This document shows positions 1 to 5,188 of a DNA stretch of 5,188 nt, in pieces. The stretch comes from Candidatus Cloacimonadota bacterium (lineage in GTDB: Bacteria > Cloacimonadota > Cloacimonadia > Cloacimonadales > WRIO01). Each line of letters starts with the position of its first letter. The first letter of the stretch is position 1. Location of the stretch: contig JALNXV010000264.1 of the NCBI GenBank assembly GCA_023230175.1, forward strand, positions 1 to 5,188, given 5' to 3'. The notes beneath the pieces are model-generated. The model was given only the letters and a program-made list of their open reading frames with translations, was not told the DNA's origin and made no database searches. The position numbers were made by a program, and so were the translations under genes.

Positions 1-948
1 GCTCTCGAACAATACTTAATCGTTATTGAAGAAGAGCCTAATCACGTTGAATCATTAAAGAATGTAGCAGATTTAAATTTCTTATTTTCAGAACAAGACA
101 GTCTAAAACAAAAAGCTTATATGGAAACTGCACACGGATATTATCAAAAGGCAATTAATTCTATTTTATCAATTTCTGACTGGGAAAAATATGATAATTT
201 TGAAACAATCTTAAATGATTCTCAACTAAAAATGAAAAGTATTTGGGTAAGAATCTTCAAGATTGGTCAAGAATATTATACTGAATCAGAACTTGACAAA
301 GCTAAAGATATCTTTAACGAATTGTTAGAATTAGCCCCCGATAGTGTTCAATCATACCAAATGCTCGCTGCCATTGCCGACAAAGAAGGTGATGCAGAAA
401 AATCAATGGAATATTCAATGAAAATTATTGAATCAGACCCTGAAAATACTCAAATCTTAATTAATCTTGCTATCGGATTTGAAGAAATTGAAAACTGGGC
501 AAAAGCAGAAGAATTTTATTTAAAATTTGTTGAAGCTGAACCAAATAATCCTAACGGATATATGTCTGTAGCTTATGTAAATACAAAATTAGAAAACAAC
601 GAAAAAGCTTTAGAATACTACGAAAAAGCAATTAAAATAGACCCACAAAACGTTACTGCTATTGCTAATGCGGCAAATATCTCCCAAATATTAAGAAACG
701 ATGAAAAAGCAATGACACTTTTAAAACAATTAGTAGAATTAGAAAATGATGCAATAAATTATGAAATCTTAGTACCTATTTTAGTCAGAAATCAAAAATG
801 GGAAGAGGTCATAACTTACGGAAAAAGATGGTATGAATTAAATCCACAGTCTTCATTAAGCATAGATTTTATAATTTACGCTGCAGGACAAACAAAAAAT
901 CAAGAAGTTTTATCTAAATTTCAAAAAATTAAAGAAAATTTAAAATAA
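1..948 (+). CDS. TPR-repeat protein, 5' end missing (partial)
   Basis: The reading frame is open from the first base to the TAA at 946-948, giving 315 visible codons, so the gene starts before the window. The first ATG (121) lacks a Shine-Dalgarno sequence and is preceded in frame by TPR-like residues (ALEQYLIVIEEEPNH), so it is probably internal. Numbering from that ATG, tetratricopeptide units fall at about 42-73, 76-107, 110-141 and 144-175, each ending in the usual A-x3-[FY]-x2-[AV]-[IV]-x3-[DAE]-P pattern; the best is ALEYYEKAIKIDPQN at 164-177. Two weaker units follow to about 243, then a short Lys-rich tail. No signal peptide or membrane segment is visible in this part. TPR arrays bind other proteins, but the partner and role cannot be read here. 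A strong terminator follows, so this is the last gene of its transcript. The TPR fold is well supported; the function is unknown. Confidence 0.88.
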   Translation, partial: ALEQYLIVIEEEPNHVESLKNVADLNFLFSEQDSLKQKAYMETAHGYYQKAINSILSISDWEKYDNFETILNDSQLKMKSIWVRIFKIGQEYYTESELDKAKDIFNELLELAPDSVQSYQMLAAIADKEGDAEKSMEYSMKIIESDPENTQILINLAIGFEEIENWAKAEEFYLKFVEAEPNNPNGYMSVAYVNTKLENNEKALEYYEKAIKIDPQNVTAIANAANISQILRNDEKAMTLLKQLVELENDAINYEILVPILVRNQKWEEVITYGKRWYELNPQSSLSIDFIIYAAGQTKNQEVLSKFQKIKENLK

Positions 949-962
949 AATCACTTAACTCT

Positions 963-990
963 ATGTCGGAGTTCTCTCCGACATTTTTTT
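963..990 (+). terminator. Rho-independent terminator after the TPR gene
   Basis: A perfect 9-bp stem, ATGTCGGAG (963-971) with CTCCGACAT (976-984), has a 4-nt TTCT loop and runs into seven T residues (984-990). It lies 14 nt after the TPR stop codon and separates that transcript from the tRNA-Leu/tig region. There is no matching A tract on the 5' side, so it works in the plus direction only. Confidence 0.93.
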
Positions 991-1008
991 AACTTATGAT
1001 TAATTTTC

Positions 1009-1036
1009 TTGACATAAAAAACCAATTTAATAATTT
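1009..1036 (+). promoter_or_regulatory. Putative promoter for tRNA-Leu (and perhaps tig-clpP-clpX)
   Basis: A perfect TTGACA (-35 type) lies at 1009-1014, between the upstream terminator and the tRNA. The -10 element is less clear: TAATTT (1031-1036) gives a 16-bp spacer but matches TATAAT poorly, while AATAAT (1029-1034) matches better with a short 14-bp spacer. Either would start transcription just before the mature tRNA at 1046. A second TTGACA (1035-1040) has no -10 at a suitable distance. This is the only good promoter candidate upstream of tig. It is an inference from sequence and position. Confidence 0.5.
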
Positions 1037-1045
1037 GACAAAGAT

Positions 1046-1130
1046 GCGAAAGTGGCGGAACTGGCAGACGCGCTGGACTTAGGATCCAGTGGGGCGACCC
1101 GTAGGGGTTCAAATCCCCTCTTTCGTACCA
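1046..1130 (+). tRNA. tRNA-Leu (anticodon UAG)
   Basis: A complete class II tRNA folds from this stretch. The acceptor GCGAAAG (1046-1052) pairs with CTTTCGT (1120-1126), with a G-U first pair. The discriminator is A73 (1127), as expected for leucine, and CCA is encoded (1128-1130). The anticodon stem CTGGA/TCCAG (1073-1077, 1085-1089) closes the loop CTTAGGA, which places TAG at 1080-1082 as the anticodon (reads CUA and, by wobble, other CUN codons). The long variable arm has a GGG/CCC stem (1092-1094, 1098-1100). The T arm is AGGGG-TTCAAAT-CCCCT (1103-1119). Eight T residues follow the CCA, but no separate hairpin precedes them, and tig begins only 37 nt on, so cotranscription with tig is likely. 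Confidence 0.97.
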
Positions 1131-1157
1131 TTTTTTTTAACTAAAGAATAAAAAAAA

Positions 1158-1163
1158 AGAGGA
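1158..1163 (+). promoter_or_regulatory. Ribosome binding site of tig
   Basis: AGAGGA lies 4 nt before the ATG at 1168. An in-frame TAA directly abuts that ATG (1165-1167), so the start cannot lie further upstream. The site follows directly on an A9 run (1150-1158). Confidence 0.82.
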
Positions 1164-1167
1164 CTAA

Positions 1168-2454
1168 ATGAAAACAGAAATATCAATAATTGACCAAATC
1201 ACAAGAGAGCTTATTGTTACTATTGATGAAGAAACTTATAAAAAAGATTACCAAAACGCTTTAAAAAAGTTTTCTAAAAAAGTACAAATCGATGGTTTCA
1301 GAAAAGGAAAAGCTCCCCTTTCAACTATAGAAAGATTATATGGACCAAATATTAAAGAATTTTATATTGAAGAGTTTGGTAATATCTACTACAAAAACGC
1401 ATTAGAAGAAACAAAAAGTGAGCCTATTGATGCAGGCTCTCTCGAAGATATTATTTTTGAAGAATCAAATGAAGTAACCTTTAAATTTAAATTTGAATGC
1501 CTTCCTGTAGATTTTGAATATGATTATAAAGACCTGGAAGTAGAGTTTGAACCTACAGAATTTAACGATACTATACTCGAACAAGCTATCAACGATATAC
1601 TTAACGATAATACTGAAATTGTTCCTTTTGATGAAAATGATGAAATTCAACTTAATAATACTATTTATCTACTAGATAAAGAACATGACACTGAATATTC
1701 TGAAATAGTTGTTGCCGAAGATAATTCCATTCTAAAAGATTTAAATATCAAAACAAACGATGTGTTGGGATTAAAAATAAACAGCGAATTTGATGTTGAT
1801 GGAGTTCAATATCAAGTAATTGATGCCTTTAAATCAATTGTTCCGGAACTTACCGAAGAGCTTGCCAAAGCTTTAAATTATGACAGCATTGAAGGTATGA
1901 AACAGAGTGTGAAAGATGAATTACTTAAAAATATTGAGCAACAAAATAAGAGTAACCTTACATTTGCTATAATCAACGCTTTTGGAAATAAAAATAAAGA
2001 AAATATGAAAATCCCTCAATCTTACCTCATTAGAGTTGGTCAACAATCAGTAAGACAACAATTAGGTAATATGCAAGGTATTAATGAATTACCTGAATTT
2101 GGAGATGATTTCTACTTAAAAATTGCTGAGCACCAAATCCCTAATATTATATGGGACTTAAGCTATGACAAAATTGCCAAAGACAATAACATTGAAGTAA
2201 CAGAAGAAGATATTGAGACTAAAATTATACAACTTGCTGAACAATTCAAACTCAGTGCTGACGAATTTAAAACAAAATATGTTAACCACTTAAACTACAT
2301 TAAAGAAGATTTACTTGTAGAAAAGATTATAGATTTCATCAAACCTCTTTGTAAAATCAGCAAACCGAAAAAACAAGAAACAAAACAAGAAACAGAAGTT
2401 TCTAATAATGAAGAAACAGAATTTGAAGTGATTCCTGACAATAATGAGGAATAA
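1168..2454 (+). CDS. tig: Trigger factor, ribosome-associated chaperone (degenerate PPIase domain)
   Basis: Trigger factor binds ribosomal protein L23 at the exit tunnel and shields nascent chains. The 428-residue protein is close to the family length (about 430-450). The ribosome-docking signature GFRKGKAP is intact at 43-50, with F44-R45-K46 at the same positions as in E. coli. The N-terminal domain spans about 1-115, and the C-terminal helical chaperone arms run from about 225 to 395 (PELTEELAKAL onward, then MKIPQSYLIRVGQQSVRQQL at 280-299). The segment between them (about 145-222) holds the place of the FKBP-type PPIase domain but lacks its recognisable glycine and aromatic motifs, as also occurs in some other phyla, so prolyl isomerase activity is doubtful. 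A low-complexity Lys/Gln/Glu tail (about 397-428) ends the protein. It is the first protein gene of the tig-clpP-clpX run, 30 nt before clpP. An in-frame TAA before the ATG fixes the start. Confidence 0.95.
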   Translation: MKTEISIIDQITRELIVTIDEETYKKDYQNALKKFSKKVQIDGFRKGKAPLSTIERLYGPNIKEFYIEEFGNIYYKNALEETKSEPIDAGSLEDIIFEESNEVTFKFKFECLPVDFEYDYKDLEVEFEPTEFNDTILEQAINDILNDNTEIVPFDENDEIQLNNTIYLLDKEHDTEYSEIVVAEDNSILKDLNIKTNDVLGLKINSEFDVDGVQYQVIDAFKSIVPELTEELAKALNYDSIEGMKQSVKDELLKNIEQQNKSNLTFAIINAFGNKNKENMKIPQSYLIRVGQQSVRQQLGNMQGINELPEFGDDFYLKIAEHQIPNIIWDLSYDKIAKDNNIEVTEEDIETKIIQLAEQFKLSADEFKTKYVNHLNYIKEDLLVEKIIDFIKPLCKISKPKKQETKQETEVSNNEETEFEVIPDNNEE

Positions 2455-2471
2455 ATTTTTTAAATAATTAA

Positions 2472-2476
2472 AAGGA
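2472..2476 (+). promoter_or_regulatory. Ribosome binding site of clpP
   Basis: AAGGA lies 8 nt before the ATG at 2485 in the 30-nt tig-clpP gap. The gap has no terminator-like hairpin and no clear promoter, which supports cotranscription. Confidence 0.8.
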
Positions 2477-2484
2477 AAAAAATT

Positions 2485-3069
2485 ATGGCATATATTCCAA
2501 TGGTCGTTGAACAAGTTGGTCGCGGAGAAAGAGCTTATGATTTATACTCCCGTTTACTTAATGATAGAATAATATTTTTAGGCACAGCCATAGATGATAA
2601 TGTAGCCAACATCACAGTTGCACAGTTATTACATTTAGAGGCTGAATCACCTGATAAAGACATTTATATGTATATTAATAGTCCCGGAGGTTCAATAACG
2701 GCAGGTCTGGCAATTTATGACACAATGCAATACATTAAATGCAAAGTAAGCACTATCTGTATCGGCCAAGCAGCAAGTATGGCGGCATGGCTGTTAGCCT
2801 CAGGAGAGGAAGGCAAAAGATATGCTTTGCCTAATAGTAGAATTATGATCCATCAACCCTTAGGCGGGGCACAAGGTCAAGCTACAGATATTGAAATTCA
2901 AGCTAAAGAAATCCTATTCTTAAAAGAAAAAATGAATAACTTACTTCATAAACATACAAAAAAAGACATTAAACAAATCTTAAAAGATACAGACAGAAAT
3001 TTTTTTATGAGTGCAGATCAAGCTAAAGATTATGGCATTATTGACGATGTTATAGATAAAAGAATTTAA
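2485..3069 (+). CDS. clpP: ATP-dependent Clp protease proteolytic subunit ClpP (Asn172 in place of catalytic Asp)
   Basis: ClpP is the barrel-shaped serine peptidase that degrades polypeptides fed in by ClpX (peptidase family S14), in the cytoplasm. The 194-residue length and the N-terminus ([20 protein letters not shown]) are canonical, with no long propeptide. Oxyanion-side SPGGS is at 66-70, nucleophile Ser98 in GQAASM (94-99), His123 in MIHQP (121-125), and the handle-helix motif GQATDIEI at 131-138. The oddity is residue 172: family members normally have T-[DE]-R-D-x-F, where the last Asp completes the triad, but here the text is TDRNFF and codon 172 is AAT (2998-3000). Asp170 and Arg171, which mediate ring-ring contacts in homologues, are kept. 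An Asn triad member is known in Listeria ClpP1, which shows low activity alone. The gene sits 10 nt before clpX, its partner. Family assignment is firm; full activity is uncertain. Confidence 0.97.
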   Translation: MAYIPMVVEQVGRGERAYDLYSRLLNDRIIFLGTAIDDNVANITVAQLLHLEAESPDKDIYMYINSPGGSITAGLAIYDTMQYIKCKVSTICIGQAASMAAWLLASGEEGKRYALPNSRIMIHQPLGGAQGQATDIEIQAKEILFLKEKMNNLLHKHTKKDIKQILKDTDRNFFMSADQAKDYGIIDDVIDKRI

Positions 3070-3074
3070 GGCGG
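3068..3074 (+). promoter_or_regulatory. Ribosome binding site of clpX overlapping the clpP stop codon
   Basis: AAGGCGG, one mismatch from AAGGAGG, begins inside the clpP TAA (3067-3069) and ends 5 nt before the clpX ATG at 3080. This geometry suggests translational coupling of the two Clp subunits. The coupling is inferred from spacing only. Confidence 0.65.
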
Positions 3075-3079
3075 CTCTT

Positions 3080-4312
3080 ATGAATAAATATAACACTCTA
3101 CATTGTTCATTTTGCGGGAGACCGGAATCTGAAACCAGACATATGATAAAAGGTATTGCCGGAAATATTTGTGATGATTGCATTTCTATGTGTTACAATA
3201 TAATAGAAACAGGCAAAAAAGAAAAATCATTTGAAAACTTTTCTTTACCTACACCAAGAGAAATAAAAGAGTACCTTGATCAATATGTAGTTGATCAAGA
3301 TAATGCAAAACTTATTATTTCAGTTGCTGTTTATAATCATTATAAGAGAATATTTAAACAAGACTCAAGTGACGGAATTGATGTAGAAAAAAGTAATATT
3401 CTTATGCTTGGTCCGACAGGCTCCGGTAAAACATTAATTGCTCAAACCTTAGCAAGAATGCTAAAAGTTCCTTTTGCAATTGCTGATGCTACAACATTAA
3501 CCGAAGCCGGTTATGTTGGCGAAGATGTTGAAAATATTTTAGTTAGATTACTTCAAAATGCAAATTACGACGTAGCGAAAGCAGAAAAAGGAATCGTTTA
3601 CGTTGATGAAATCGATAAAATTGCCAGAAAGTCTGAAAACTCATCAATAACAAGAGATGTTTCCGGTGAAGGTGTTCAGCAAGCCTTATTAAAAATCCTT
3701 GAAGGCACAAAAGTAAATGTCCCTCCAAAAGGTGGAAGGAAACATCCTCATCAAGACTTTATAGAGGTTGATACCACTAATATTCTCTTTATTGTGGGAG
3801 GAGCTTTCTGTGGTCTTGAAAAGATAATTGAACGTAGATTAAATCAAAAAGTAATCGGCTTTGAAACTGAAGCTTCTAAAAACGTTAATACTAATGAATT
3901 TCAAAATGTAATCCCTGCAGATTTAGTTAAATTTGGACTTATTCCTGAATTAGTCGGCAGATTACCAATAATCTCTCCTTTAACAGAATTATCAGAATCA
4001 GCCTTAATTGACATCTTAACAAAACCTAAAAATTCTCTTTATAAACAATATCAAAAATTACTAAAAATGGATGAGGTAGAATTAGAATTTACTCCCGAAG
4101 CTCTCAAAGAAATAGCAACTATAGCTATCTCTCAAAAAACAGGAGCAAGAGGATTAAGAGCAATCTTAGAAAAGAAAATGGCAAACATTATGTTTGAAAT
4201 ACCGGAAATTGATAATCTTAAACAATGCTTAATTACCGGAGATTACATAACAGGTGAAAAGAAAGACCCTACTTATGTTTTTGAAAGTAAAAAGAAAAAA
4301 AGTACAGCCTAA
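3080..4312 (+). CDS. clpX: ATP-dependent Clp protease ATP-binding subunit ClpX
   Basis: ClpX is a hexameric AAA+ unfoldase that recognises tagged substrates (for example ssrA-tagged chains) and threads them into ClpP. All expected elements are present in 410 residues. The zinc-binding domain has Cys9, Cys12, Cys31 and Cys34. Walker A is GPTGSGKT (111-118), pore-1 loop GYVGED (144-149), and Walker B IVYVDEID (172-179) with Asp176-Glu177. The RKH pore loop is at 220-222, the ClpP-docking IGF tripeptide at 259-261, the likely arginine finger Arg294 in LVGRLP, and sensor 2 is GARGLR (355-360) with Arg357. The C-terminus is a short Lys-rich tail. The intact IGF loop shows this ClpX is built to dock a ClpP, presumably the adjacent one despite its Asn172. 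It is the last protein gene of the run and is followed by a hairpin and tRNA-Ser. Nothing suggests loss of function. Confidence 0.98.
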   Translation: MNKYNTLHCSFCGRPESETRHMIKGIAGNICDDCISMCYNIIETGKKEKSFENFSLPTPREIKEYLDQYVVDQDNAKLIISVAVYNHYKRIFKQDSSDGIDVEKSNILMLGPTGSGKTLIAQTLARMLKVPFAIADATTLTEAGYVGEDVENILVRLLQNANYDVAKAEKGIVYVDEIDKIARKSENSSITRDVSGEGVQQALLKILEGTKVNVPPKGGRKHPHQDFIEVDTTNILFIVGGAFCGLEKIIERRLNQKVIGFETEASKNVNTNEFQNVIPADLVKFGLIPELVGRLPIISPLTELSESALIDILTKPKNSLYKQYQKLLKMDEVELEFTPEALKEIATIAISQKTGARGLRAILEKKMANIMFEIPEIDNLKQCLITGDYITGEKKDPTYVFESKKKKSTA

Positions 4313-4326
4313 ATTTTAATAAATTT

Positions 4327-4353
4327 AAAGCATAGCTCAGGCTATGCTTTTTT
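4327..4353 (+). terminator. Hairpin with T tract after clpX, directly before tRNA-Ser
   Basis: A perfect 10-bp stem, AAAGCATAGC (4327-4336) with GCTATGCTTT (4341-4350), has a TCAG loop and a six-T run (4348-4353). It lies 14 nt after the clpX stop and has the form of an intrinsic terminator. The stem has only four G-C pairs, and the tRNA begins 5 nt after the T run with no obvious promoter of its own in the gap, so partial readthrough is plausible. Confidence 0.85.
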
Positions 4354-4358
4354 ATATT

Positions 4359-4448
4359 GGAGAGTTGCCGGAGTGGTTGAACGGGGCAGTCTCGAAAACT
4401 GTTGTTTCTGCAAGGGAACCCTGGGTTCAAATCCCAGACTCTCCGCCA
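4359..4448 (+). tRNA. tRNA-Ser (anticodon CGA)
   Basis: A complete class II tRNA folds here. The acceptor GGAGAGT (4359-4365) pairs perfectly with ACTCTCC (4438-4444); the discriminator is G73 (4445), typical of serine, and CCA is encoded (4446-4448). The anticodon stem GCAGT/ACTGT (4386-4390, 4398-4402, one G-U pair) closes loop CTCGAAA, giving anticodon CGA at 4393-4395, which reads UCG. The variable arm GTTTC/GGAAC (4404-4408, 4415-4419) is long, and the T arm is CTGGG-TTCAAAT-CCCAG (4421-4437). No T-tract terminator follows, and the gap of 52 nt to the convergent radC holds only a weak all-A/T inverted repeat. Confidence 0.97.
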
Positions 4449-4500
4449 TTAATATCTGTTAAGGCTTTTAATAATATCAGCTATTATTCTACAGCTTCTC

Positions 4501-5184
4501 TTATAATAATCCATTTTCCATAAAGGAAAAAGATTCTTTATCTCCAATCAAGATATGGTCTAACAACCTAATATCAAATAACTCTAATGCCATTTTAATC
4601 TTTTTTGTAATATTTATATCTTCTGAAGACGGTTGTAAATGTCCGGAGGGATGATTATGAGAAACAATAATAGATGCTGCGTTATATTTTAAGCAATGCT
4701 TAATTAATTCTCTAATATAGACACGAGATTCATTAAAGGTCCCTTGAAATTCAGATTTAATATCTAAAATTTTATTCCTATTATTAAGATAAATTACGCA
4801 AAATTCTTCATTAGGTAAACCTTTATAGTATGCCTTTAAAAAATTAATCGCATCATTACTTGAGCTAATATTCTTTTGTTTGACAAGATTTCTTTTCATT
4901 TGATAGACAAAAACTTCTCTTGTAAGTTTAATAAGTGATGCTGCAGAGGGTGTAAGTCCTGCAGAACACAGCTCATCATTACTTGCCGTTAAAACTTTAT
5001 GTAAATCATTTTTAAAATGTTCTAAAACCTTTTTTGAAAGTGCTTTTGTATCTCTTTGAACGTATATATTAAACAATAATAATTCCAATACTTCGTGAGG
5101 CTCAAAACCATCTAATCCTACTTCAAAAAATCTGTTTCGTAAACGTTCTCTGTGTCCTTTTAAATTATTTGTATTATCCATCAT
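4501..5184 (-). CDS. radC: RadC family (JAB/MPN+ domain) protein
   Basis: This 227-residue protein matches the RadC/UPF0758 family. An N-terminal helical part begins LKGHRERLRNRF (8-19) and GFEPHEVLELLLF (26-38), followed by a helix-hairpin-helix-like segment around GLTPSAASLIKL (76-87). The C-terminal JAB metalloprotease-like domain (about 105-227) has GTFNESRVYIREL and the metal motif SHNHPSG...PSSEDI, with His176, His178 and Asp189 as likely zinc ligands and Glu126 or Glu127 as the upstream acid. The family's job is unsettled: the old DNA-repair label came from an E. coli mutant later traced to recG. The start is one of two adjacent ATGs at the window edge (codons at 5182-5184 and 5179-5181). 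The frame remains open for the 4 upstream bases, so a start outside the window is possible, although the length fits this RadC type. The gene converges on tRNA-Ser; no terminator is clear at its 3' end. Confidence 0.93.
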   Translation of the reverse strand: MMDNTNNLKGHRERLRNRFFEVGLDGFEPHEVLELLLFNIYVQRDTKALSKKVLEHFKNDLHKVLTASNDELCSAGLTPSAASLIKLTREVFVYQMKRNLVKQKNISSSNDAINFLKAYYKGLPNEEFCVIYLNNRNKILDIKSEFQGTFNESRVYIRELIKHCLKYNAASIIVSHNHPSGHLQPSSEDINITKKIKMALELFDIRLLDHILIGDKESFSFMENGLL

Positions 5185-5188
5185 AATC

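Noticed and set aside
121..123. ATG as the true start of the TPR gene
   Set aside because: The frame is open to base 1 with TPR-like residues before it, and no Shine-Dalgarno precedes it, so the real start is outside the window.
244..645. Repeated segments in the TPR gene as a DNA-level repeat
   Set aside because: The periodicity is in the protein (about 34 residues); the nucleotide copies are diverged, so it is ordinary TPR structure and not a separate repeat element.
1035..1040. Second TTGACA as a promoter -35 box
   Set aside because: A matching -10 would fall inside the tRNA at about 1058, where the sequence is G/C-rich and unlike TATAAT.
1465..1650. Minus-strand open frame of about 61 codons inside tig
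   Set aside because: It lies wholly antisense to a well-supported gene, is dominated by Phe, Ile and Lys as expected of the reverse of AT-rich coding DNA, and shows no recognisable motif.
2311..2514. Minus-strand open frame across the tig-clpP junction
   Set aside because: Its Phe/Cys/Asn-rich translation is the reverse reading of the Lys/Glu-rich trigger factor tail, and no family is recognisable.
2980..3183. Minus-strand open frame across the clpP-clpX junction
   Set aside because: Antisense to conserved catalytic and zinc-finger coding sequence; no plausible product.
3543..3728. Minus-strand open frame inside clpX
   Set aside because: Antisense to the ClpX AAA+ core, with no recognisable domain.
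4470..4488. Inverted repeat AATAATA-TCAGC-TATTATT as a terminator for radC or tRNA-Ser
   Set aside because: The stem is 7 bp of A-T pairs only, and no T tract follows on either strand, so it is unlikely to terminate transcription.
1..5188. Mobile element, defence island or novel system
   Set aside because: RadC homologues occur on mobile elements and tRNAs can be integration sites, but no integrase, duplicated tRNA end, transposase or accessory cassette is visible.

Overview
This is an AT-rich bacterial window with five protein genes and two class II (long variable arm) tRNA genes. It reads as an ordinary chromosomal housekeeping region: no transposase, phage gene, CRISPR array or long repeat is visible. 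The organism cannot be named from the sequence alone. The low G+C, both tRNAs carrying an encoded CCA, the tig-clpP-clpX order (known from gammaproteobacteria, cyanobacteria and Bacteroidetes, among others) and a RadC of the short 'GHRERLRxRF' type fit an uncultured low-GC lineage, perhaps host-associated. That placement is a guess.

Layout: bases 1-948 hold the 3' part of a TPR-repeat protein gene, closed by a strong intrinsic terminator (963-990). A promoter-like TTGACA lies just before tRNA-Leu(UAG) (1046-1130). Only 37 nt later the tight plus-strand run tig (trigger factor, 1168-2454), clpP (2485-3069) and clpX (3080-4312) begins. A 10-bp hairpin with a T tract (4327-4353) follows clpX and ends 5 nt before tRNA-Ser(CGA) (4359-4448). 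A RadC-family gene (4501-5184, minus strand) converges on the tRNA and reaches almost to the window edge.

Together, trigger factor (cotranslational folding), ClpX (AAA+ unfoldase) and ClpP (peptidase) form the classic protein quality-control cluster. Because there is no room for a separate promoter between tRNA-Leu and tig, the sequence suggests that the tRNA and the protease genes share a transcript.

The points worth a second look are: the ClpP catalytic aspartate appears replaced by asparagine (Asn172) in an otherwise canonical protein; the middle (PPIase) domain of trigger factor is degenerate; two class II tRNAs sit directly against the Clp operon; and a tRNA-Ser for UCG is present although none of the five genes uses that codon in this window.
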